From the NCBI GenBank assembly GCA_030043835.1, contig JASHWY010000040.1, positions 1 to 6,186 on the forward strand: a stretch of DNA of 6,186 bases, given 5' to 3'. The position numbers were made by a program, and so were the translations under genes. Positions within the stretch are counted from its first letter, which is position 1. Every line of letters starts with the position of its first letter. Below are positions 1 through 5,536 of the stretch, piece after piece. Source of the DNA: Thermoplasmata archaeon. Its GTDB lineage: Archaea > Thermoplasmatota > Thermoplasmata > Lutacidiplasmatales > UBA184. The notes beneath the pieces were generated by a model. It saw only the letters and a program-made list of their open reading frames with translations. It ran no database searches and was not told the DNA's origin.

Positions 1-1748
1 CGTTCGAGCACGATGCGTTCGCACGGAGCGTCGGATTCGGCCGGAAGACGTTCTGGCTCCTCTTGCCGGGCTCGCTGCTCGCCTCGCTCACCCTCCTCCC
101 GCTCGCCCCCGTGACGGACGACTGGCTCGCGATCAGCTTCGCGGGAGCGGTGTTCCCCTTGTTCGTGGTCGCCCTCGCCTTCGAGAAGTTCGCCCCACCC
201 TGGGGCCGGTCGTTCGCGCTCTTCATGGCGGCGCTCATCGCGCTCGCGGCGGTGCTCCTCGCCCTCGTCCTTCCGTTCGCGGACCCGATCGCGTCGGCCC
301 TGTCGGCGGCCCTCCGGATCCCCTTCGGAGGTGGTCAGGACGTGGGAGTCGCTCTCGTATCGGTCCTCGCGGCAGCGTTGGCCGTCGCATGGAGTCTCAC
401 GCGGGGAGGGGTCGCGCTACGGCTCGGCTTCCTCTTCACCCTCACGGCGGCGGTCGTCGCCGTAACGTTCGCCGCGTCCATCTCGATCCCAGGGGTCGGT
501 ATCGCGGAGAACTTCCCGACCTACCTTCTGCCGCCCATCGGGGCCGGGATCGTGGCGGTGGCCTCTGCGTCGCGGGTCTTCCCCGGGAGCGAGGGGTTGG
601 CGCTCCCCGTGGCATTCTCCGCGTCGACGCTGGGCGTGGTGATCGGGGCCGACGTTCTTCGTCAACCTCCGCTCTACAACGGCGGACCGGCCGGGCTCTA
701 CACGATCGGGGGCGCCGGGGTCCTCGACTTGGTCTACCTCTCCGGCCTCCTCGGCCTACTCTCGGCGTACGCGACCCACCGGCTCCTTCGACGCGGCGTC
801 ACGCCGGTCGGTGGCCCTACCCCCGAGCCTCCCCTCACCCCGACGGCCCGTCTCGTCCGGGCGTTCCGCTTCGGGACCGACCGGCGGATCGCAGAATCGC
901 TCGTCGACTCCTCCCAAGCGTCGCGCGACGCCGCGCTGCAGGCGGGCCGGCTTCTCGGCGTTCCCCCTCCACCGGCCGACCGGCCCTGGCAGGGACTCCC
1001 GGTGCCGGGCTGGATCGTCAGCGACGACGCGAACCTCGCGGCCGCCGCCCGGGCCGGCGTCACCGACGGGGCAGAGGGCTACCGGGGCTGGCTCACCGCC
1101 CGCTGGCTCGTCCAGGTGGGCCAGGAACTGGGCGCTCCGCGGTTCGGCTCCCCCGGCCGGCGGGCGGTCGGTTTCGGGATCGACCTCCTCGTGGTGGGCC
1201 TCCCCGCCGTCATCGTGTGGTCGGCGATCGTGCTCGCGATCCCCGGTAGCCTCACGTCGGTCGTCGGGAACGTTGGGTTCACCGCGGCCGCCTACGGGTT
1301 CATCGCGCTCGCCTTCCTCTACCTCGTCCTCGCCGAGACCTTGACCGGCACGACCCTCGGGAAGCGCGCGGTGAACCTGGAGGTCCGTGATCGAACCCTC
1401 GGTCGACCCGGTTTCCTGAGCTTTCTCCTCCGGAACGTCTCCTTGCTGCCGCCGCTCACGCTCGTCGGGATCGGCATCCCGGTCGCGATCGCCTTCCTCT
1501 TGAAACCGAGCGGCGTCGCGAGAGTGACCCTCGTCGGGATCTCCCTTCCTGGGGGCCTCCTCGCGTTCGCCGCCACGCTCGGGTTCGTCGCCGGCGGGAT
1601 CGCGCTCCTGGGCTCGCTGGGGGTCCTCGTGATCGCGCTCACGAGCGAGCGCCAGCGTCTGGGCGACGTGCTCGCCGGAACGTGGGTCGTCCGGGCGGCT
1701 ACGCCCCCGGCTCCGGCTCCGCCCCCGGGGGCGGGCCCGTCCGGGTGA
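1..1748 (+). CDS. Polytopic membrane protein with C-terminal RDD domain (5' partial)
   Basis: The reading frame is open to the left edge (frame from base 3, with no stop upstream), so the true start lies outside the window. A TTG at 63 is only an internal candidate. Numbering from that TTG gives 561 residues. Residues 1-243 hold about eight hydrophobic segments. A motif near 214-230 (IGGAGVLDLVYLSGLL) resembles the end of archaeal DUF1614 membrane proteins, which is a tentative match. Residues 244-365 form a soluble, Pro/Arg-rich linker, probably cytoplasmic. Residues 366-543 look like an RDD domain: R366/R367 and D374 in the first helix, then GTTLGKRAV at 429-437, and the closing RLGDVLAGTWVV at 532-543. 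RDD proteins are integral membrane proteins of mostly unknown function; some are linked to transport or ion tolerance. The tail is Pro/Ala/Gly-rich and its last 50 bp overlap alba on the other strand. The RDD call is firm, the substrate unknown. Confidence 0.82.
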   Translation, partial: FEHDAFARSVGFGRKTFWLLLPGSLLASLTLLPLAPVTDDWLAISFAGAVFPLFVVALAFEKFAPPWGRSFALFMAALIALAAVLLALVLPFADPIASALSAALRIPFGGGQDVGVALVSVLAAALAVAWSLTRGGVALRLGFLFTLTAAVVAVTFAASISIPGVGIAENFPTYLLPPIGAGIVAVASASRVFPGSEGLALPVAFSASTLGVVIGADVLRQPPLYNGGPAGLYTIGGAGVLDLVYLSGLLGLLSAYATHRLLRRGVTPVGGPTPEPPLTPTARLVRAFRFGTDRRIAESLVDSSQASRDAALQAGRLLGVPPPPADRPWQGLPVPGWIVSDDANLAAAARAGVTDGAEGYRGWLTARWLVQVGQELGAPRFGSPGRRAVGFGIDLLVVGLPAVIVWSAIVLAIPGSLTSVVGNVGFTAAAYGFIALAFLYLVLAETLTGTTLGKRAVNLEVRDRTLGRPGFLSFLLRNVSLLPPLTLVGIGIPVAIAFLLKPSGVARVTLVGISLPGGLLAFAATLGFVAGGIALLGSLGVLVIALTSERQRLGDVLAGTWVVRAATPPAPAPPPGAGPSG

Positions 1749-2025
1749 GCGGGATCGCGATCGAGGAGACGTTCGCGTCCCGGCCTTCGCGGTTCACGAG
1801 TCGTTCGGTCTCGATCGAGATCCGGCCCAGCTCGACCTGCCCCTCTAAGAACCGGCGTCGCACGACCTCGACTACGTCGACGGCCTTCCCAATCGCGTTT
1901 CCCCGGGCTTTGACGACGACCGGTCCGGCGCCCGAGTTGAGCTGGGTCACGACCTGGAAGACATAGGTCATCGTCGGCTTCTGTCCGATGAACACCGTCG
2001 CCCCGTGGCTCCCGCCCTCCGCCAT
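1699..2025 (-). CDS. alba: Alba-family DNA/RNA-binding chromatin protein
   Basis: Alba is a small dimeric archaeal chromatin protein that coats DNA and binds RNA. The 108-residue product carries the family hallmarks: VFIGQKPTMTYV at 11-22, VVVKARGNAIGKAVDVVEVV at 36-55, then RRRF at 56-59, and the C-terminal strand VSSIAI at 86-91. This matches the Sulfolobus Alba fold closely. I chose the ATG at 2025 because it gives the usual short N-terminus; the frame runs 28 codons further upstream but that stretch is Arg/Ser-rich and unlike Alba. Two things are odd. Position 15 is Gln where Sulfolobus Alba has the acetylated Lys16, and a tail of about 15 residues (TRTGPPPGAEPEPGA) follows the normal end. 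The tail is encoded in the overlap with the convergent membrane-protein gene. No clear Shine-Dalgarno precedes the start, consistent with a leaderless or short-leader mRNA. Confidence 0.95.
   Translation of the reverse strand: MAEGGSHGATVFIGQKPTMTYVFQVVTQLNSGAGPVVVKARGNAIGKAVDVVEVVRRRFLEGQVELGRISIETERLVNREGRDANVSSIAIPLTRTGPPPGAEPEPGA
1719..1734. repeat. 16-bp perfect GC palindrome in the convergent gene overlap
   Basis: The sequence ccgcccccgggggcgg is its own reverse complement over all 16 bases. It sits inside the 50-bp region where the RDD protein gene and alba overlap tail to tail. It codes for Pro/Gly residues on both strands, so codon composition alone may explain it. It has no spacer for a loop, so any RNA hairpin would lose its central pairs. 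There is no T-run after it on either strand, so I do not call it a terminator. Confidence 0.6.
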
Positions 2026-2053
2026 GGAACGGCGGAGACGGCGCGTCGGTACA

Positions 2054-2066
2054 AGGCTTTTTGCGG
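2054..2066 (-). promoter_or_regulatory. Putative TATA-like element for alba
   Basis: On the minus strand the sequence reads gcaaaaagccttg, centred about 35 bp before the alba ATG. With the usual archaeal TATA-to-start distance of about 26 bp, transcription would begin roughly 9 nt before the ATG. That agrees with the lack of a Shine-Dalgarno. It is a weak match to the archaeal TATA consensus, supported mainly by position and by being the most A/T-rich patch. Confidence 0.3.
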
Positions 2067-2105
2067 GAGGCGACCCGTACCGATTTCGGGAGACGGAGCG
2101 CGTTC

Positions 2106-2119
2106 GCAAAGGTTATCGG
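2106..2119 (+). promoter_or_regulatory. Putative TATA-like element for tRNA-Leu
   Basis: The stretch gcaaaggttatcgg is centred about 34 bp before the mature tRNA 5' end. An archaeal promoter here would start transcription a few bases upstream of the tRNA, leaving a short leader for RNase P. The call rests on position and local A/T enrichment only. Confidence 0.3.
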
Positions 2120-2146
2120 CCACGCCCCGCCATCGCGGGACGCCGT

Positions 2147-2231
2147 GCAGGGGTGGCCCAGCTTGGTCAAAGGCGCCAGGTTGAGGTCCTGGTCTCGTAG
2201 GAGTTCGTGAGTTCAAATCTCACCCCCTGCA
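2147..2231 (+). tRNA. tRNA-Leu (anticodon GAG)
   Basis: The 85-nt gene folds as a full type II cloverleaf. The acceptor stem is 7 bp (GCAGGGG at 2147-2153 with CCCCTGC at 2224-2230), followed by discriminator A2231. The D stem is GCC at 2156-2158 with GGC at 2172-2174. The anticodon stem is CCAGG (2176-2180) with CCTGG (2188-2192), and the loop TTGAGGT places GAG at 2183-2185. The variable arm is 14 nt long (2193-2206) with a CTC/GAG stem, as expected for leucine. The T stem is GTGAG/CTCAC with loop TTCAAAT (2212-2218). It reads CUC and, by G34 wobble, CUU. CUC is the commonest leucine codon in these genes by eye, so this isoacceptor should be heavily used. There is no intron, and CCA is not encoded (TAC follows). 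A protein gene starts 18 bp downstream. Confidence 0.97.
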
Positions 2232-2240
2232 TACCCCTCA

Positions 2241-2246
2241 CGAGGA
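2241..2246 (+). promoter_or_regulatory. Shine-Dalgarno-like site before the zinc-ribbon gene
   Basis: The hexamer cgagga lies three bases before the ATG at 2250 and contains GAGG, which can pair with the 3' end of archaeal 16S rRNA. It lies wholly in the 18-bp gap after the tRNA. A ribosome-binding site here suits translation from a leadered message, as would arise by processing of a tRNA-mRNA transcript. Confidence 0.35.
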
Positions 2247-2249
2247 CCG

Positions 2250-3242
2250 ATGGCCGGTGGTTCTTCCTGTCCCCACTGCGGGGCGCCGCTCGCCCCGGAC
2301 GTCCTCGTCTGCCCAGAGTGCCATGGGGCCGTGGACCCCGGAGCCTTGCGCGCCTCCCCCGGCTCGGCTCCCTCCGGGCGCACGTCCGGGGCCCGCCGCC
2401 CGGCATCGCGCAAGCCGGGACCACCCAAGGACAATCCGTTCGCGATCGAACTCACCCGTCGTCTCGCCCGCATCGCGCAGTGGGCCGACGCGGCGCAGCC
2501 GCTGGGCGTCGAGATGCCGAGGCTTCCCGCCTGGGCCGAGGACGCGGCCCGCGCCGCTCCGAACCCCGAGCCGTGGACCGAGGTCGTGCGCGGTATCGAG
2601 CGGATCGCTCAGAAACGGATCGTCGCGGCGTTCGAGGAGTGGGAGAAGGGGACGAAGTCGCGGCTCGCCCGACTCGAGGCGTACGCCGTGGACAGCCGGC
2701 TCGAGCGGGACCAGATCGAGGACGCGCTCCACGCGGCCCGCACCGGCGACGTAGCGCAGGCGCTCGCGACGTTCCATCAGGTCGACCGAGTGATCTCGCT
2801 CAAGGAGCGGCACTTGGACCAGGCGCGGGAGGAACTCGAACGGGTCGTTGCGCTCTTGAAAGACATGTCGGCGCTCGGGATCGAGCCCCCGCAGGACCCC
2901 GCCGAGGTGGCGGAGGATCTCGAGACCGAGCTCAGAGCCGGTAAACTCGCCTCCTTGAAACAGCAGACCCGCGCGCTCAAGCTCCAAGCCGTGAACCGGC
3001 TCAAGGCCGGACTTCCCCGGTACGTTTCCGAGTACGGGGACTACCTCATCGAAGAGCGGACCCACGGGATCGCGACGGAGCTCGAGGCGATGGAGCTCGC
3101 CCAAGGCGCGCGCGAGTTCTTCAAGGGGCGTGCCGAGGAGGGGCTTCGGCGGCTCCGGGCGCTTCAGCAGCGCCACGGCACGCCCACGAACCGCCCGAGC
3201 CGGGCCCTCGAACGGGCGCGCGGACCGGCGGAAGGGTCCTAG
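2250..3242 (+). CDS. Zinc-ribbon protein with long helical/coiled-coil body, function unknown
   Basis: I do not recognise this 330-residue protein by name. Residues 7-24 form a compact zinc ribbon, C7-x2-C10 and C21-x2-C24 (CPHC...CPEC). Residues 30-60 are Pro/Ser/Gly/Arg-rich and probably disordered. From about 65 to 315 the chain is Glu/Arg/Leu/Ala-rich with heptad-like spacing, as in a long helical bundle or coiled coil; WEKGTKSRLARLEAYAVDSR (134-153) and QAREELERVVALLKDMSALG (191-210) are typical stretches. No signal peptide, membrane segment or catalytic motif is visible, so a cytoplasmic scaffold, nucleic-acid-binding or assembly role is possible. That is inference. The ATG at 2250 puts the ribbon at the N-terminus and is preceded by a GAGG at 2242-2245, a fair ribosome-binding site. 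The gene begins 18 bp after tRNA-Leu, so the two may share a transcript. It ends in a CTAG shared with the convergent GNAT gene. Confidence 0.85.
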   Translation: MAGGSSCPHCGAPLAPDVLVCPECHGAVDPGALRASPGSAPSGRTSGARRPASRKPGPPKDNPFAIELTRRLARIAQWADAAQPLGVEMPRLPAWAEDAARAAPNPEPWTEVVRGIERIAQKRIVAAFEEWEKGTKSRLARLEAYAVDSRLERDQIEDALHAARTGDVAQALATFHQVDRVISLKERHLDQAREELERVVALLKDMSALGIEPPQDPAEVAEDLETELRAGKLASLKQQTRALKLQAVNRLKAGLPRYVSEYGDYLIEERTHGIATELEAMELAQGAREFFKGRAEEGLRRLRALQQRHGTPTNRPSRALERARGPAEGS

Positions 3243-3781
3243 ATCAACCGTTCAAAGAGCCGGACGTCCTCGTTCCACTCGTGCTTGTGGAGGACGCCGC
3301 ACTCGGCGAACCCCAAATGCTTTAAGAGCGCCGCCGCGGCCGTGAACCGAGCGAGCGCGTCGCCCCAAACGACCGGGGCGTTCGCGTGCCGCGCCCATTC
3401 GATGGACGCCGCGACGAGCGCGGTCGCTGTTCCCTGGCGGCGCACGTCCGGGTCGACCGCGAGTTGGACGAGGCGGCAGGCCCCGCGCTGGATCTCGCAC
3501 CCGATGACCCCGATGAGCTTCCCCTCCCGACGCGCGGCGAAGTACGTGACCCCCTCCATCCAGCTCGTGAACTCGAGCGGGGTCGGCTGCCATGCTTTCA
3601 GCAGCTCGCTCGGGAGTCCCGTCGCCTCGTGCTCCCAGACCTTCTTGTAGAGCGCGCAGATCGCCACCACGTCCTGGTGCGTGATGCGCTCGACGCTCAC
3701 GACCGGCGGCGCGGGACGGGCTACCTTCTCGTTGACGGCGCTCGTAGGATTCGCTCCTCGGTCCGATTCGTGTTCTGCCAC
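3239..3781 (-). CDS. GNAT-family N-acetyltransferase
   Basis: The 180-residue product has the GNAT fold, which transfers an acetyl group from acetyl-CoA to an amine. Visible parts are helix alpha-1/2 (DVVAICALYKKVWEHEA, about 37-53), the beta-4 strand with CRLVQLAVDP (102-111), and the acetyl-CoA pyrophosphate-binding motif A, R114-R-Q-G117-T-A119, followed by the helix TALVAASIEWAR. A C-terminal segment AAALLKHLGFAECG (149-162) is the usual motif B. The start is a GTG at 3781, the first start-type codon after an in-frame stop that lies in the A/T patch upstream. The first 25 or so residues look unstructured, and a later GTG at codon 28 would also fit. The substrate cannot be read from the sequence: small molecule, protein N-terminus and lysine are all possible. 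It lies 95 bp after asnS on the same strand and ends tail to tail with the zinc-ribbon gene. Confidence 0.88.
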   Translation of the reverse strand: MAEHESDRGANPTSAVNEKVARPAPPVVSVERITHQDVVAICALYKKVWEHEATGLPSELLKAWQPTPLEFTSWMEGVTYFAARREGKLIGVIGCEIQRGACRLVQLAVDPDVRRQGTATALVAASIEWARHANAPVVWGDALARFTAAAALLKHLGFAECGVLHKHEWNEDVRLFERLI

Positions 3782-3876
3782 CGCGCTTCGAAACTCCGGC
3801 CCGGGAGCGATGCAACGAGAGGCGCCTTTCTTCTAAAGACTTGCCGTTCGCGGGGCCTTTTGCTCGAGAGTGCGAG
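3782..3876 (-). promoter_or_regulatory. asnS-GNAT intergenic region with a weak TATA-like patch
   Basis: This 95-bp gap lies between the end of asnS and the GNAT start. On the minus strand an A/T patch tctttagaa (3831-3839) could be a TATA box giving a leader of about 25-30 nt before the GTG at 3781. A short inverted repeat, gctcg/cgagc with a 6-base loop (3862-3877), overlaps the asnS stop, but no T-run follows it on the minus strand. Whether the GNAT gene has its own promoter or is read through from asnS cannot be settled here. Confidence 0.3.
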
Positions 3877-5178
3877 CTACGGGGTGTGCCGGGAGGGCGT
3901 CCGGGGGAACGGCGTCGTGTCCCGGATGTGCTCGCGCCGAAGCATCCACCGAAGCATCCGCTCGATGCCCAGGCCGAAGCCGGCGTGCGGCACGCTCCCG
4001 TGCCGACGGAGGTCGAGGTACCACTCGTACCCCGCCGGATCGACTCCCATCTCCTTGAGGCGCGCGACGAGTCGGTCGACGTCGGTCTCGCGGCACGACG
4101 CTCCTACGATCTCCCCGTAGCCCTCCGGTCCGAGGAGGTCGGCGGCCTCGACGGTCCGCGGGTCGTTCGGCGAGCGGAGCATGTAGAACGCCTTGAGCTC
4201 CCTCGGAAAGTGGGTGAGGAAGAGAGGAACGTTCGACTCCAAGGTGAGCGCGCGTTCCTCGGCCGCCCCGAGGTCGCTCCCCCACGAGACCGAGAACCCG
4301 GCGGCCTTGAGCCGGTCGATCGCCTTCCCATACGTCAGTCGCGGGAACGGCGCGGCGATCGCGCGCAGCTCCTCGGGCGGACGGCCGAGCGACGCGAGTT
4401 CTTTGGGACGGCGGTCGGCGACGGTGTGGACCACGGAGACGAACATCCGCTCGATGAACGTGAGCAGGCCATCGAGGTCGCACCAGGCGAGCTCGACCTC
4501 TAGGTTCTGGAATTCGGTGATGTGGCGGGGCGTCCGAGACTTCTCGGCCCTAAACGACGGGGTCAGGGCGTAGACCCGCTCGTTCGGGAAGAGGAGCGCC
4601 TCGAGGTAGAGCTGCGCGGTCTGCGATAGGTACCCCGGCTGCCCGAAGTAGTCGATCTCGAACGCCTCCGCTCCGCCCTCCGCCGCGTTTCCCGTCAGGA
4701 TGGGAGGCGTCGTCTCGAGAACGTCCTCGGCGTCGAAGAACTCCCGAAATGCGCGAAGGAGCTCCGCCTTGAGACGGAAGATCGTCACGAACTCCTGCGA
4801 GCGGATCGTGAGGTGGCGCTTGTCGAGGAGGAACTCCTCGGTCTGGCCCGACCAGATGGGGAACGGTAGGCCCGCGTCGATCACGTGGATGCGGCTCGCA
4901 CGGACTTCGCATCCGCCGGGGGCGCGGGGGTCCTCGGCGACGGTCCCCTCGACGGACACCGAGCCCTCGTTCTGGACGTGCTCCGCCGCGTCGAACGCCT
5001 CAGCGCCGAGGACGTCCTTCCTTCCCGTGACCTGGACCGATCCGGTCCGGTCGCGCAGAACGAGGAACAGGATCCCTCCCGATGAGCGGGACCTAAGCAC
5101 CCATCCATGGAGCCGAACGGTCGTCCCGACCGCGCCCGGCTCGAACGCCCGCGCGACCGTGTCGAACGAAGCTTCCAT
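3877..5178 (-). CDS. asnS: Asparaginyl-tRNA synthetase (archaeal type)
   Basis: This cytoplasmic class IIb enzyme joins asparagine to tRNA-Asn using ATP. The product is 433 residues, normal for archaeal AsnRS. Residues 18-100 form the OB-fold anticodon-binding domain (VRLHGWVLRSRSSGGILFLV). The catalytic domain follows, with motif 1 around 137-163, motif 2 at 203-229 (SFRAEKSRTPRHITEF, with R210 and E212), and motif 3 at 398-411 (HAGFGLGIERMLRW, with R407). Asparagine rather than aspartate specificity is indicated by EKSRTPRH, by THFPRELKAFYMLRSPNDPR (322-341) and by YLDLRRHGSVPHAGFGLG (387-404). The ATG at 5178 overlaps the tfs stop by one base, and family length supports it. The region usually read GGS(E/Q)RE is GASCRE at 359-364, a small deviation. 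Its presence implies that Asn-tRNA can be made directly, without Asp-tRNA(Asn) amidation. Confidence 0.93.
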   Translation of the reverse strand: MEASFDTVARAFEPGAVGTTVRLHGWVLRSRSSGGILFLVLRDRTGSVQVTGRKDVLGAEAFDAAEHVQNEGSVSVEGTVAEDPRAPGGCEVRASRIHVIDAGLPFPIWSGQTEEFLLDKRHLTIRSQEFVTIFRLKAELLRAFREFFDAEDVLETTPPILTGNAAEGGAEAFEIDYFGQPGYLSQTAQLYLEALLFPNERVYALTPSFRAEKSRTPRHITEFQNLEVELAWCDLDGLLTFIERMFVSVVHTVADRRPKELASLGRPPEELRAIAAPFPRLTYGKAIDRLKAAGFSVSWGSDLGAAEERALTLESNVPLFLTHFPRELKAFYMLRSPNDPRTVEAADLLGPEGYGEIVGASCRETDVDRLVARLKEMGVDPAGYEWYLDLRRHGSVPHAGFGLGIERMLRWMLRREHIRDTTPFPRTPSRHTP

Positions 5179-5486
5179 CACTGGTATTCCCGCCACTTGG
5201 CGCCGCACTTCGTGCACTCGAAGATGCGGGTCTCGGGCTCGTCGGATCCCCGAGTCTGTCGAAGGACCCAGTACGCTTCGCCGTTCCCGCACTTTGGGCA
5301 GAGCTCCTCCGTCTTCGGGAGCGTCACGACCTTTTGGTCGACGACCGCGACCGATCGGGCCTTCGGGGTCGATCGGCCGACCTCGATGCCGCGTCCCAAG
5401 GGGACCGTCGTGCCGCACGCGCTGCACCGCCAAACGCCGGTCGAGCGGTCGGGGCGCATGAGGCGCTTACAGTTGGGGCAGAACAT
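5178..5486 (-). CDS. tfs: Transcription factor S (TFIIS-like RNA cleavage factor)
   Basis: TFS enters the RNA polymerase secondary channel and triggers cleavage of backtracked transcripts, rescuing stalled polymerase and aiding fidelity. The 102-residue product has the full two-ribbon layout: the N-terminal zinc ribbon C3-x2-C6 and C21-x2-C24 (similar to polymerase subunit RpoM/Rpb9), a linker of about 38 residues, then the TFIIS-type ribbon C63-x2-C66 and C91-x2-C94. The catalytic acidic hairpin is present as QTRGSDEPET (77-86) with D82 and E83, so an active cleavage factor is expected rather than an inactive paralogue. The ATG at 5486 gives the canonical MFCPNC start. GAGG lies about 8 nt upstream. 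The stop shares one base with the asnS start (TGATG). Confidence 0.95.
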   Translation of the reverse strand: MFCPNCKRLMRPDRSTGVWRCSACGTTVPLGRGIEVGRSTPKARSVAVVDQKVVTLPKTEELCPKCGNGEAYWVLRQTRGSDEPETRIFECTKCGAKWREYQ

Positions 5487-5536
5487 GAGAGAACCTCTTC
5501 ACCGGGCGCGCGGTATTTGACGCTTGGGCGGGCCGG
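5487..5536 (-). promoter_or_regulatory. Putative promoter region of tfs-asnS
   Basis: This 50-bp gap lies between purD and tfs. On the minus strand it contains tcaaatacc (5512-5520), a TATA-like box centred about 30 bp before the tfs ATG. That would place transcription start only a few bases before the start codon. An SD-like gagg at 5494-5497 would then be in or at the edge of the leader. The box is a moderate match, and its spacing is the better evidence. Confidence 0.4.

Larger units (their letters stand above)
2026..2146. promoter_or_regulatory. Divergent intergenic region between alba and tRNA-Leu
   Basis: This 121-bp gap separates two outward-facing genes and must hold the start signals of both. 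It contains the only A/T-rich patches nearby: gctttttg at 2057-2064, read as caaaaagc towards alba, and aaaggttatc at 2108-2117 towards the tRNA. Between them is GC-rich sequence with no further motif I can name. Confidence 0.5.

Noticed and set aside
2026..2109. A 28-codon N-terminal extension of Alba
   Set aside because: The extension is Arg/Ser-rich, unlike any Alba N-terminus, and would swallow the likely promoter.
1319..2170. A 283-codon minus-strand open frame covering alba
   Set aside because: It lies in another frame across the well-supported alba gene and the end of the RDD gene, and its product is Arg/Pro-rich with no recognisable domain.
2147..2231. An intron in the tRNA gene
   Set aside because: The anticodon loop is exactly 7 nt and the cloverleaf closes without any insertion.
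2238..3176. A 312-codon minus-strand open frame opposite the zinc-ribbon gene
   Set aside because: It mirrors the plus-strand codons, is Leu/Arg/Glu-rich with no motif, and the plus frame has a clear CxxC ribbon, a sensible start and a fitting stop. Long antisense frames are expected at this GC content.
3862..3877. Hairpin gctcg/cgagc at the asnS stop as a terminator
   Set aside because: The stem is only 5 bp and no T-run follows on the minus strand; archaeal terminators rely mainly on T-runs.
3877..5178. Aspartyl-tRNA synthetase as the identity of this gene
   Set aside because: The motif 2 sequence EKSRTPRH and the motif 3 region GSVPHAGFGLG are typical of AsnRS; AspRS normally has a PHGGFGFG-type motif 3.
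5179..5433. An 85-codon N-terminal extension of AsnRS
   Set aside because: It would overlap almost all of tfs out of frame, the residues look like an Arg-rich shadow, and the ATG at 5178 gives the normal family length.
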